A DNA stretch of 64,000 nucleotides from Sanderia malayensis. Lineage: Eukaryota > Cnidaria > Scyphozoa > Semaeostomeae > Pelagiidae. The DNA lies in the NCBI GenBank assembly GCA_013076295.1, contig RQOL01000616.1:62001-126000 (forward strand), written 5' to 3'. The position numbers were made by a program, and so were the translations under genes. Positions within the stretch are counted from its first letter, which is position 1, and each line of letters begins with the position of its first letter. The notes beneath the pieces were generated by a model that worked only from the letters and a program-made list of their open reading frames with translations, had not been told where the DNA came from and did no database searches. Positions 49,301 through 59,762 of this stretch are shown piece after piece.

Positions 49301-52300
49301 CGAAACGAGGGATCTGGAAACCAGCTTATCAACAACCTGGTCGTCTTGGCAATCGCTCCACATACCTACAAAGGATTGATACCTAAATTTGATATTCACT
49401 GGCCTGGTGCAATCGAAGTCATCAAAGCGACTAACACATCATTGCGAGGCAATGTTATTGCTGGTAGTGAGAAGATAGGATTCTTAGTCGAAGGAGAAAG
49501 TTGCAGTGACATCAACCAAGCAAAAGACTGGCGTGACAACGAGGCTCACTCTTGTCTCCATGGCATCCATTTACCATATGATGGCCATTTACCAGTTTGT
49601 TCCAGAATTTCTAACTTCTTCAGTTGGAAAAATTATGATTATGGAATCTTTGCATGGCCAACCTCAAGCATCATTGTTTCTCTTTGCACGTTTGCTGACA
49701 ATACGGACAACCTGTTCTTGAATGTAGCCAAGCCACCATCATTGTCTCATCGTAGAATTGATAAGTTCATAGAAGTGAGGGACAGTCTAGTTATTGGTGT
49801 GAGTCCTTCGTATGATTGTGTCAGTGACAACAATCAACCATATCCTGCTACAATGCTAGGATCAAGAGGCAGAAAATCACCAACTGGTATGTATAGAAAG
49901 ATATGCATTTATGCATTCGATAATACTCGGTACAACATTTTTAGCTGTCATTGTTGCCCGTTAAGATTGTAATGATTAGTAGTACCCATTGTCATTATCT
50001 GAATATCTTTTAAGGTGGTATGATTGGAGTTCTAATGGCATCTTTTACCTCAAACCCGTCTGCTGGTCCTTTAAAGCCATGGGATAATCCAATGTCGTAC
50101 CCAGCGATCGGTGGTATCGTTCGCTTCAAACGGACAACTTTTGCCAACTTCGTGACAGCTTGCGGTGGCAAGGAAACGACAATTTTCGTACCAAATGCTG
50201 CATATGGTGACATCATGCATCCAACTGAACTGGAATCCATCAGTCTAATTAACGTGACAGAAGCAAACAAAGTTGGTCTTCTACAACCGATTACCAAATG
50301 GATCAATCCGTCTGATTGCGTTGACATGGATTGTGACGCACGCAGAAAGCTTGTCATCAAAGACATTGATGGTTCAATGTTTGGTGCAGCTGGCTCTAGT
50401 ATCATTTCAAAGTCTGAATACCAATGGGGTGGGGATCGACGTTTTGGTTTAGGTAAATCTTTTTCACTTTCGTTTTCCATTATTTGCTAAAGTTGCTGTC
50501 AGATATCGATGTGCGATGCCATTCAGTACCCCCTGACTTTCATTACTATTTGTGAAACTTGCAGGCAATTACCGAATACCAAAGACGTTGATTGCTAATA
50601 GTGATGGCACCATGATTGATGCTGACACAAAATTTCCAAAGAAGGGCATCGTTCGCGGCACAAATAGTAAAAGTCTATGCACTTACAGCGCAGACTTTGG
50701 CGCATACAAATGCAACGGTTTGGATTATTATTTCTTCGTTGTCGAAAGCATGGATGAAGATACAGAGACACGAAGATTGTCACCGGTAGCATTAGCTGCA
50801 AATGGATACGTAGACTTGATCAACGGACCAATGGACCACGGCTGCTGCCATGGTTATACATGCCAGGAGAGAATTTCCACGTTTTATACCGTCGTTGCAT
50901 CTCAGCTGAAATACACTCTGCATTTCACGAGCTTCAATCCCCACAAGACGAGATTGCATTTCTTAAACAGCAAATCAACTGATGCTATTTTGATATCAAT
51001 TTATTATGCCAAGCCACAGAGACTCGATGTCTACTTCAGAGGTAATCAGACATCGTTTACTAGAACTAACCCAAGTGCCTCTTGTTTGTATCATAATTTA
51101 TCATGTTGCTTGATATGTTACATTATGATAATCATATATAACAATAGATTGATCAATTTGACTTCTTCATCAGTGTCTGTCAAAAGATGGACTACTGTAA
51201 TTGCTTACATCTTGCGTAGCAACTCGTCCACATCTTGTTTCTGCTATAGTTTGTGCTTCTGAGCGTGGCATCTTTCTTTTCAGGTGTATACATATTACCC
51301 ACAAATGCCAAGCTTCAAGGACAAGATTTTGAGCTTATGCAGAAAGATCCAGCCAAACCTGCTAATCAATATCTTCCAACATTCTCTGGCAATCCAGGGC
51401 TCAACTACTTTGATAATGCCGAAAAACTCTTGCATATTCTCGTGAAAGGAAGTGAATTCTTCGAAATAAGAACAACCCCTGTTATTCAGGTAAATGTCGA
51501 TAATTCATAATTCAACGGATTAAAGGACTCACAATAAGATGCTGCAACACTAGTGTATGTACTTTCAAATTCAATGCTCTTGCACTTGATGTACTAAACC
51601 TGGTCTTTTTATTACAGCTCAGTATGGGAGTTTCAACAACATCTGTAAGCACGAGCGATTTCTTCAAGAAAAACCTGGTAAAGAATCTTGCAGCTTTACT
51701 TGGCATCGACCCTTCGAAGGTAAGAGTCATGGAAGTCATATCTGCTAGTGGAACCAGGCGAAGAAGAGCTACAAGCAGTCTATCATATGTTAATGTAAGC
51801 TTCACGTGTTGCAAGATTTGTTAACTAATTATCTATCTAGTTATCTACTTATATTATCAATTCCAGGAGGTGGTTTCTTCGTTAATTTGTTATCCTTAAT
51901 CTCATCAGGTTCAAATCGGTGATCCTCCACAGACAACAACGAATACATCTGCGACCAACCAGACGAGTAAGCTCCCTACTCCCTGTTCCCCGTTTCAACG
52001 TTCCATTATTTAGCTTAATTCCCATTTTGCACTTCAATTCCATGAGTTGGATGCGTGACATTATTTTGTCTTTTGCAGCCAACTCAACATCATTCTCTGA
52101 GCTCGAAGATTTGACCACGAAGGTCGTTCAAACTACTCAAACAGGAAGCCTTGCTACAGCAACAGGGCTGGACCTGAGCCTGATCACTGTCACCGAACCA
52201 GAACCAGATCCAGTTGATCCAACCGGAGGAGTAAGAGCTACAAATGAAACAGGTTAGTAAGCGACGAATCTTGTGCTCAGTCAAAACACACGCTTATTTT

Positions 52301-55300
52301 CAATCTTAGCATGGTTACTTTTGGACTCGAAGTGATGTTGTTATTTCCAAGATGTTATCTGTTTTTGTCTCTTATTTTAGTGCAAGTTGTAAATGCTACA
52401 AACTCGACGCAGAGATACGATGAGAAGATATCAGTGACAGATGCAACATCAGGGCCAACACAGTACTTGATACCGAAGTCCCTGGCCTTGATTGCTCAGC
52501 CATCCGGCAGCAATGAAACGATCTCGTTTCCATTTCAGCCTCAAATGCGCATGTATGACGCGTTGAATCGTTGGGTTAGCCAACTGGGGCGAGCAACAGA
52601 TCGATGGAGAGTGACTGCGAGTATTGTTGCTGGCACAGGGGATCCAAATGCACAACTGATTGGTAACACTACAGTGGAATTCATAAATGGAACTGCAAAT
52701 TTCTCAACACTAGCAATAACACACAGTGGTAATGGATACAGGTTGAAGTTCAACGTGACGTATCCGTTAATTGTTAAATTCGAGGCTACTTCTGCAGCAT
52801 TTGACATCAAAGAACGTGATTTGTATTTTACTTTAACCAACCAACCCGGAGAAGCTAATGAGACCGTACCGTTTGTTCAACAACCGAGTGTAGAAGTAAG
52901 AGACCGGACGGATGGAGAATTGGCTACGAACACAGGATGGAGGGGACGGCAATGGCTTTTCAAGACAGAACTCATCAGCAATGGTAACTCGGGAGCTAAT
53001 TTGAATGGCAGTACAACTGTGCAGTTTGCGAATGGTTATGCTCAATTCACCAACCTCAGCATTGATACACCAGGCAAAGGTTATCAGCTGCGACTCAGTA
53101 CAATGACGTTACCATCTTCACGATACTCGGCCCAGTTTATATCGGTATCATTTGAAGTCAAAGAGAGGCTGTTGTACCTGCGCATTGTTCAGCAGCCTGG
53201 AAACTGCAACGACACTGTTGTGTGTGGCAACCAACCAATCCTCGAGATCAGGTCGAGGTTCCCTGATGCCCTTGTGGGTAATCTTGGTTGGAAAGGTGAT
53301 GAATGGTTTGTCAATGCGTCCGTGCATTCTGGTGGAGCGAATAGTGTTCTGAATGGCACTTCGTATTTAAAAATACCTCGCTCAGGATTGATCGCTTTTA
53401 CTGATCTTCGTTTTTATGACGTTGCTTCTGGATATAAGCTGCGATTTGATATTGTTATTAAACCTGCCAATCCAAGATTCGCAAACATGTCCCTTGTTTC
53501 GGTTTCGTTTGATGTGAACCAGAGGGTGTTCTATTTGGCCGTGAAGTCACCAGTTTCCAACGCAAATGATTCGGTAGTTTTTGGTCACCAGCCTGAGATT
53601 GAAGTCAGAGATGCCGGGACGAACCGAGCTGCCAAGCCACTGAAAAGATCCTGGTATGTTACTGTCACAATTGCAAATAATCCTACAGGTGGAACATTGA
53701 ATGGAACACATTCTGTGTTGATTCACGGAGAGGTAGCAAGGTTCATTGACTTATCGATAACTGGTTATGGAGTTGGTTACACGCTGCGTTTCCAATCAAA
53801 TTACGGTCATCAGGTAAGTTCCTGCACAAATTAGACTCGATGTTTGACTTACGTATGACCAACATGTTTTAGGTGGATGCTTAGAATTTCGTGTATTTTT
53901 AGGCTATATCTCAACCATTCAATGTGAGATTCAAGAATGACTACCGTCCTGTGTTTGATGTGGCTACAGCAAGTATCATCAATGTTTACGAAAACGAGAC
54001 TACACCAAAAGCTCTGCATACTTTCTTGGCAACAGATCAAGATATCGGCATAGCAGGAAATGTGAAGTACACAATTGAGACTGGCGCATTAAACTGGCTC
54101 TTTGACCTGTCGCAATCAACTGGTGTATTCAGGCTCATATCAGGTCTGGATCGAGAGAACGTATCTTCATATTCACTGAACATTCGTGCAAGTGATAGTG
54201 CACCGAGCCCATTTGAGCTGACAAAAGATGTTGCTTTGAAGGTTAATGTATTGGACATCAATGACAACCAACCCAAGTATGATTGGCCAGTTTTGAATAT
54301 CACAGTGCCTGAGATTGTTTTGGTTGGACAGAATGCGTTCAATGTGACCACAACTGACCCAGACGAAGGCGAAAATGGCCGAATAACATACGAATTGCTG
54401 AATTCAAATGATACTGGCAAATTCAGCTTGATTACAACCACTGGTATCTTCAAAGCAGCGTGTAAGTACACCCTGGGCTTTATAGCATTAGCCTTGCAAC
54501 ATCAATGTTAATTGCTCTTTTGCAGGGGGTGTATCATTTTAGAATAACCCTATTACGTTTGTTAATATATTTAGGAAGATTTAATTACACCATTAGATGT
54601 TTATAACAGTTTGTAGAGACAACTATATCCTTTTTTTTGTTTTAGCTTCCTTGGACTTGGATGGCAGCAATATGCCTGAACCTGTTTATTGCTTCAACAT
54701 GAATGTCCATGATAATGGTATTAGAATTCAGCAATCGGTCAACATTACGGTTTACATCCGAATAACACGTGTTAATGAATACACTCCAGCGTTCAATCAA
54801 AGCCACTTGACCGTGTCTTTGACCGAAAATACCGCTGTTAATACTACAGTATTGGTTGTGAATGCAAATGACTTGGATTCCGGTCCAGATGGTAATGTAT
54901 CTTACCAAATCATTTCTGGAGATGCAAGCCATCATTTCTCGTTGTCAAACGCAATTTTAACGGTAGCAAAGGCTCTTGATTATGAAACTCAAACAAGCTT
55001 CTCCTTGGTGATTCAAGCAAGAGACAATCCTAGCAGTGGGGCTCCGAGAACTTCGACATTGACCGTGATAGTAAATGTTATTGACGTTAACGACAATGCT
55101 CCGGTCTTTTCTCTATCGTCAAATGTTATCACCATACCAGATAATGCGGTCGTCGGTTCAAATGCTGCTGCAATAACCGCAACAGACGCTGATTCAGGTA
55201 GAAACGGTCAACTAGAGTATTACATGACCGCAAATTCATCATCGCTGTTTACGCTGGACAAAGCAACTGGCGTGCTTTACCCAAGGCGCAGTTTAGACCT

Positions 55301-57662
55301 TGATATACTGAAGATGACGTCGATGGAGGTTACAATGACTGTTTTCGTCACTGATAAAGGTGCCCCAGCTGCGTTGAATAGTCCAGTGAATGTAACGCTG
55401 AGAATCGTGGCTGTGAATGAATATTCACCTGTTCTGAAGCATGCTGCTCAGATGACAATGCTGTTGGCTGCAGATAAGTCAGTCGGAGAACAAATACTGC
55501 AGATCAATGCAACTGATGATGATTATGATGCCGATGGCCGACTATTGTTTTCTTTCACGGGTGGAAACAAGGCTGGAGTCTTTAGCATTGATAACTCAAC
55601 TGGTAAGTCAACTAACTTAAGCTTCAAGTGTCATTGGGTGGCTATAGACACCTTAGCTATAGGCTATAGTAGGTTACTTAAAGATAGCTGCTAACATAAG
55701 CCCCAACTGCAAATACAAATCTTTTTAAGACTTGAATATCTTTTTGAACCAGGCGTTGTTACATTGGCCTCAGTTCCAACTGGGCAGTTTTATGCTTTGG
55801 GCATCCTTGTCTCTGATCAAGCACCAATTGCAGAACGAAAATCGGTGACAGTTCAAGTTGTGCTTCTCAACCTGAGATCATCAAACGGTACTGGCTCTGG
55901 CAGTGTTTATGTTGGCTCTGTTCGTGGCTCAGTCCCACTCACCATCTCGTCCAGCAGCTCAATGTCCGTTCCTGTACACATCAATGTCGGCACACAAGAC
56001 CTTGCTGCATTTGATGTCAATATAACATACGATTCATCTATCATCCGCTACGTAAGCATCGCAACAGATTATATCGCTATGCCGTCACTTGAGCACATCC
56101 GGATTCTTGGCCTTGTAAGCCATAATAAGACCATGATTGGCATTCCCAAGATTGCAGACATCACGTTCACGGGAATATTGTCAATTGCAAGCACAGCTGG
56201 GTTGAAAGATGCTATACTCATGGATAAGAATGCCGAACAGATACCTCAACAGCTTGTCAAGCCAACTGCATGCCCTCAAATGACCATTGGAGATGCTAAT
56301 AAAGATTGCTTCGTGGATATAAGGGATGCTGCTTTTATTCAAACATATGCACGTGAGGCTATGAATGGATTTACATCAGCTGTTGGTCGAAGACTTCAAA
56401 GCGAAGTTAATGATGTACAACGGCTATCGTTAGATACTGATAAGAATGGTATGGTTGATTACGAAGATGCAAAGATGAGCAGAGACGTTTTACTTGGATA
56501 TTCTGCATTTATTTCAAATGTCACACTCGCCAACCCTGCAGCACCAGATTGCAAGCTTGCCATTACAGCATCTTTGAGGAATATGCGCGGAGATGCAGTG
56601 AGTAACGCACAAGCTTTTGTTGTTTTTTCGTATACAAGCAATGCTTTGAATGCAGAGCTAAGCAACTCCGGTTTGGCTAGTGTCACGTCTTACAGTTTGG
56701 CTGGAAATGTTCATGGAACAGTTATTAAGCTGAATAGCCTCGGTTCTGGGTTATACAAGATCGAGTCCACGAACCCGAAGCTGAGGAAAAACGGAGTTGG
56801 AATGACTCTTGTTTTTTCACTCACGACTTCGGCGAGTCAAATCAAGGTGACAGACACGTTTAAGAAACCATCAAATAGCATGGCTGGAAGTAAGGTCACT
56901 GTAGATTTTGGTAGTGGTATCAAGGCCGATGTTTACCAATTGTATGCACCACAGTCTGTTGTGAATTTCACAGAGCCAAACAGCATTTGTCAGAACCCAA
57001 CAGTAACGAAGCATTTTAAGCTGAAATTCGACATGAGTTTTAATACAATCCAAGGAAAAGAGGCTGCATTTATTGCTGCTTTCAAAAGTTTTTTCCTTAA
57101 AAAATACAGCAAACCAGGACGAGAAATCATACTGTCAAACATCACAGCAACTCCAGGCAGTATTGTAGTTGGCTTCAACGTCAAAGTACTGGAATCCAAA
57201 AAGGACAGCATTGTTAATGATGTTGTTGGCGATGTGAAGAGTGGATTAACATTCTCATTTGAGTCGACTACCTTCACCGCTGCGCCGACACTTGTTATTG
57301 ATGGGAAAGAGAACATACCTCCTACGCATCCAGTGAGTAAAGGCGAAAACAAGACGCTGATCATCATAATTGTTGTTGTGGTTGTAGTTCTATTGTTGTT
57401 TATCATTGTTGTTGTGGTTGTGTGGTTGAAAAAGCGCAAGCAGCGAGTGAAGACGATTTCTGTCGATGAGATTGGCAACCCGAGGAAGAATTCAAACCAT
57501 TCTACACCTCTTCACTTGAAAGATATCGAGTTGAAGAAGAGAAAGAACTCACCAGACTCAAACGATATCATATTCACCGATTTTGCTGCGCAGAGCAGGC
57601 GCATGGAGCGATTGTACTCTATCCTCACTGTTCTCTATTCTTCTCCTTTCAAATATGGATAA
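31349..57662 (+). CDS. fibrocystin-L (PKHD1L1)-like giant type I membrane protein with cadherin and cohesin/dockerin-like modules
   Basis: About 37 exons with GT..AG borders and matching phases can be followed from ATG at 31,349 to TAA at 57,660-57,662, about 16.7 kb of coding sequence. Exon 1 encodes a signal peptide (MEKVFFVLGGALNFISVQA). Then come IPT/TIG domains, PA14, more IPT domains, G8, beta-helix repeats, a second G8 and beta-helix, an SEA-like segment, four ~115-residue repeats, cadherin repeats, a cohesin-like and a dockerin-like domain, another SEA-like domain, a transmembrane helix and a basic cytoplasmic tail. Vertebrate PKHD1L1 shares IPT, PA14, two G8, beta-helix and one TM, is about 4,200 residues, and coats stereocilia or cells. 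About a dozen frameshifts lie in 42.1-47.8 kb; elsewhere the frame is clean. Likely a cell-surface adhesion or coat protein. Confidence 0.85.
32053..33259 (+). pseudogene. Harbinger DDE transposase, frameshifted and nonsense-mutated
   Basis: Likely start MSKHFQSIRKEKEKRR at 32,053. A helix-turn-helix-like N-terminal half includes LAVCLYRLARGDYLHTIGEL. The DDE_4-type catalytic part has Asp in AVDGCHLPMKCP (about 32,640), Asp in GDSAFPFLPW (about 32,914) and Glu in VVEGAFGQLKGRW (about 33,024). A frame change at the T run near 32,622-32,630 separates the two halves, and a TAA at 32,720-32,722 lies between the first and second catalytic residues. The enzyme would excise and reinsert the element at TWA, but this copy cannot make full-length protein as read. 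Confidence 0.85.
33453..34453 (-). pseudogene. Harbinger accessory Myb/SANT-like DNA-binding protein, broken
   Basis: The N-terminal part (34,453-34,079) is acidic (ATDEEAEEDDEDDEADQ) and then has a SANT-like helix segment, KSCWPEEAIDEIVNVVCENE, with a basic lead KRKKKAGRK. The C-terminal part (about 34,115-33,453) is in another frame, with CVAKCKKASMTRNCGSG, a WFRKLFPFVESRDSC segment and a coiled-coil-like region (EMIKFLKEENQRSREHETRM). The middle of the SANT region appears deleted and the frame shifts there. In Harbinger elements this protein helps the transposase enter the nucleus and bind ends. Confidence 0.65.
36821..36956. repeat. intronic ~75-bp tandem duplication
   Basis: TTTATTAGATGCTATTTATC followed by CTACTT and later CTTTAATTATTTCAATTATT occurs twice in tandem (about 36,829 and 36,906) within intron 9. 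Confidence 0.8.
37484..39282 (+). other. exons 11-15: PA14 domain and following region
   Basis: Exons 37,484-37,758; 37,896-38,150; 38,339-38,495; 38,614-38,810; 38,979-39,282. The PA14 signature is SSEKSHGRFSGFFVPPHTGY, then TFFVSNDDVGQIYMSDNE, and KHQPYYFEFPFFDYGGG. PA14 is a beta-barrel often binding glycans. It sits near residues 320-500, the same place after three IPT domains as in fibrocystin family proteins. Confidence 0.85.
39386..40120. repeat. intronic direct duplication, second copy split by a MITE
   Basis: GACTGCTCGCGACAAGTGAT at 39,386 and again at 39,569, each followed by TGTATCTATCAT and AAATTTGAAATTGAGCGAAA. In the first copy the sequence is continuous; in the second, the 440-bp MITE separates the two parts. 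Confidence 0.85.
39598..40037. mobile_element. TA-inserting MITE, 440 bp, in intron 15
   Basis: The ends CCGTAAATGACGAAATTAGC are inverted, with TA at 39,596-39,597 and 40,038-40,039. Subterminal GGGGCGCTTATT motifs occur. Same family as the partial copy ending at 15,204 and related to the element at 28,086. Confidence 0.88.
40290..45420 (+). other. exons 16-24 (part): central region and IPT/TIG array
   Basis: Exons 40,290-40,574; 40,682-40,959; 41,061-41,316; 41,473-41,560; 41,610-41,904; 41,999-42,535; 42,688-42,752; 42,939-43,197; and from 43,396. About ten IPT starts are visible, for example VGSLSPAKGSLSGGTEVTIL, NSIYPHKGSVFGGTTLTIKG, TAIVPNSGSFEGGTKVEIGG and SSVFPNSGSVHGGFDVTITG. Frame changes occur near 42,084; 44,525; 44,855; 44,900; 45,050; 45,130 and 45,145. 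Confidence 0.8.
45421..47830 (+). other. first G8 domain and beta-helix repeats, frameshifted
   Basis: The G8 domain begins VWPSKFSWGGKDPPAAGSFV and continues into FITNNGRFIIGESPDKPY. Beta-helix (PbH1-type) repeats follow, with HFHMDGDVRGS, FNRAVTIHGVHNLIVEHNVI and GNAFFMENGIETGNFVRYNL. Exon borders: the long exon ends 46,451, then 46,609-46,851 and 46,958 onward. Frame changes lie near 45,572; 45,745; 46,012; 46,185; 46,345; 46,670-46,720; 47,080; 47,190 and 47,612. G8 and PbH1 together resemble the CEMIP/fibrocystin ectodomain. Confidence 0.75.
47831..49886 (+). other. second G8 domain and beta-helix repeats, frame clean
   Basis: G8-2 starts AGYWSKSKDWIGTLPGYGGY near 48,200 and includes GDNVMIDSDKWIVADIQ and IVGWPDKPMIDNVFI. 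Beta-helix repeats follow with NAFHDGYNSGIGIFGTNNLL, VGSGIRNEGSGNQLINNLVV and TSLRGNVIAGSEKIGFLVEG. Exons end 49,051 and run 49,138-49,886. Confidence 0.85.
50015..52252 (+). other. linker region with SEA-like segment
   Basis: Exons 50,015-50,452; 50,565-51,041; 51,284-51,489; 51,618-51,794; 51,909-51,966; 52,079-52,252. The first two match the conserved segment after the second beta-helix in fibrocystins (GGIVRFKRTTFANFVTACGG, GPMDHGCCHGYTCQERIS). The 51,618 exon (FFKKNLVKNLAALLGIDPSK, then RRRRAT) looks like a SEA-type or furin-like basic site region. Fibrocystin-family proteins are proteolytically processed, so the RRRR motif is of interest. Confidence 0.65.
52381..53813 (+). other. four ~115-residue extracellular repeats in one exon
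   Basis: Each unit has a QP..(N)(E/D)T..F..QP.(V/I)EVRD start, a central W, and ends LNGTTTVxF..G.A.FTxLSI...G.GYxLRF. Unit openings are LALIAQPSGSNETISFPFQP, LYFTLTNQPGEANETVPF, LYLRIVQQPGNCNDTVV and FYLAVKSPVSNANDSVVF. Many N-glycosylation sequons are present. I recognise the pattern from fibrocystin-L C-terminal ectodomains but not as a named domain. Confidence 0.6.
53903..55880 (+). other. about five cadherin repeats
   Basis: Exons 53,903-54,461; 54,646-55,602; 55,753 onward. Calcium-linker motifs are visible: LDINDNQP, IDVNDNAP, and the variant VNEYTPAF and VNEYSPVL. Internal signatures include ATDQD, TTDPDEGENG, ANDLDSGPDG, ATDADSGRNG and NATDDDYDADG, plus LDYET and LDREN. Cadherin repeats mediate calcium-dependent adhesion. 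They directly follow the repeat exon in frame. Confidence 0.9.
55881..56520 (+). other. cohesin-like domain followed by dockerin-like calcium-loop pair
   Basis: The cohesin-like part reads SMSVPVHINVGTQDLAAFDV, ITYDSSIIRYVSI and later DITFTGILSIA. The dockerin-like part has two loops, GDANKDCFVDIRDAAFIQ (about 56,289) and DTDKNGMVDYEDAK (about 56,437), each followed by a short helix, about 50 residues apart. This two-loop pattern with D-x-N/D-x-D/N-x-x-x-D is typical of type I dockerins and of EF-hand-like loops. The call is by motif and would need a profile search. Confidence 0.65.
56521..57662 (+). other. membrane-proximal SEA-like domain, TM helix and tail
   Basis: A beta-rich segment (56,521-56,980) is followed by a SEA-like unit (KLKFDMSFNTIQGKEAAF, ILSNITATPGSIVVGFNV). 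The transmembrane helix is near 57,358-57,428 (Ile/Val/Leu-rich, ending VVVVVWLKKRKQR). The cytoplasmic tail of about 75 residues is basic. The last ~16 residues and stop derive from a sequence repeated at 57,934, so the natural C-terminus may have been altered. Confidence 0.75.
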
Positions 57663-57676
57663 GATGTGGCGAGTGC
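57614..57676. repeat. 63-bp direct repeat, copy 1 (contains stop codon)
   Basis: Starts GTACTCTATCCTCACTGTTC and ends GATGTGGCGAGTGC, identical to 57,934-57,996 by eye. It includes the last codons and TAA of the large gene. Confidence 0.95.
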
Positions 57677-57933
57677 GAAGGAGGCTTCGCTATTTGAAAG
57701 GAGAAGGGGGAGTTTGGCTTCCGTCGCTGCGGGAGGTGGGTGGGTCGTCGAAACTTAGACCACCAAATTCTCTGACTTGGTGCGTATTTGTTAGAGAACT
57801 GTGATAACCACGAGGAACCAATATATATGCCCTTATTCCCCTCTGGGAGATAGAAATATCCCGGATACTACTAGTAAAAATGCATAAATTATCTTATCCT
57901 GGTCACGTGTCAGAATATATCACAGTGAGGATA

Positions 57934-57996
57934 GTACTCTATCCTCACTGTTCTCTATTCTTCTCCTTTCAAATATGGATAAGATGTGGCGAGTGC
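57934..57996. repeat. 63-bp direct repeat, copy 2
   Basis: Identical to 57,614-57,676 by eye. It is preceded by CAGTGAGGATAG, which pairs with CTATCCTCACTG inside the repeat to form a 12-bp-stem hairpin. Between the copies, TTTGAAAGGAGAA is the inverse of part of the repeat. Confidence 0.9.
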
Positions 57997-59762
57997 TCGT
58001 CGGCTACTGCAATTAGAAATCCTTCCAGGTCCCTTTAGCGAGGCACGGATGAGCTATTCAGGCGTGACCAGAGTTTCCTCTCCATCACTCAAAACACTCA
58101 AAAAACCATGAAAGGAACAAAAAACACGCAAAGAAACGTTGTTATGGCAGTTATAGCAGAAGAAGCCACTGCAGTGATGGTCACATCTGTCCAATGGAGC
58201 ATACCTTGAAAAAATGCCAAGCTGTAGTACGGCAATATCAGCAAAGGTGAAGGTGATAACTCTTCTGGTGGACAATTGAGACGATCAGCATCGGAAAATG
58301 ACAACAGGGTATGAAGATGCATGGCATACGGACAGGGGTCCACAAGTCAAAAAGCTAATGAAATGTACGAAAAAGGCTGAATCTCTCTTATAGCCGACAA
58401 TAGAATAATAAAAGGTGTTTATTTCATGCCAAGAAGAATAACGGGCGTACCTACCTTTGATCCGTGCTGAAGTGCCTTGAAGCCTATCAACAGGCCACTA
58501 GCAGAGAGTATACCAAACAGAACCGAGAGCGAGGGCGAATTCATTGCTGTATAGAAGCAAGATTTTCGTGCAACAAGGAGTAGCAACTGTACCCCAAGCA
58601 TTAAAATGAAGACGAAGATAAAGTACAAAAAAATCAAAATAATGACATTACATTTGCTGTGGTTGACCAACATTGCGATCAGCTAGACTGTTGGATTGGA
58701 GGAATTTTGTATAGCCATGCTTGCTGTTCGCCATGGAGAATGTTCTTGCATCGTCTCTCCACCTGTTTTGCGTGAGGAAGGTTGACAACCCGCTCTGGAC
58801 TAGATATAACACCAAACGGGCATGTTGGCCTGAAAGTAGAGAAGGGGCTGACTTCTTGGCTGGAACTTTGATATCTATGTCAATCGGCATCAACCAGTCC
58901 GCAAAATGTTCTATACGGTTTCTATGTCCGGAATAATTTGTGGGTGGTAAAATGGAGTACTACTCGATACCTCGATTCGGATATGCCCTCTTTGCCCAGT
59001 GTTGCTCATCTCAACGAATAAATGCTGCCTTTGAACCCAGTCGAAAATCAATTTATCTACCTGCAAGTTGTTTGACAGTCTTGAGGAAATTGTATATTTC
59101 AATACCTTGCATCTGATACATTGTAGCTATGCTGCCTGTTTCATTGCAATCTGATGAAAAGTTCGAGAGTCAGAAGCCATTGCGTTGAAAACAAAAGGCG
59201 TCCAGAGAAAGCAACGGCTTGTGCGCAAAGGTGTTAAGGGCGATTCCCGTGGACGGAAAGATACTGCCAGCTTTTCTGACCTTGGTAAATAACACGAGCA
59301 TGCACGAGAAAACATGATATCATCAATGAAGCAGGAAGGACTATACGGACTGAAGAATCCTGCATGTGCCAAAAGCACCACACTGAAACCAATGATCTGG
59401 AGGCGATGATATATAACTGAGTTCAAATGCCAATGGGAAGACGTCTTATATCTGTAACTGAAGCGTCACAAAAGGCCGTGTCCAATGTTGGTGAAATAAC
59501 GTCACAATGGACCCCGTCAACAAACTCCAGGCAAGGTGTTTGTTGTTCAAGATACAGTAAAACGGGCTGCTGCTGCTTCATTCATATATCTTAAAAGAAA
59601 ATGTGCTGTAGGTCGTGAGCCTCGTGTCCATTATCACCAGTTGGATTGAAATTTGGGATTCAGAGAATGGTGAATATGCTGGTACATGGAGAAAACCGAA
59701 ATTACCTTTCCTCGGAAGGCTAGTCAGCGATAAGCAACATGGCGGTTTTTGCAAAATGCAGC
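57997..59762. other. no gene recognised
   Basis: Only short ORFs without family resemblance. No repeats of note seen. Confidence 0.4.
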
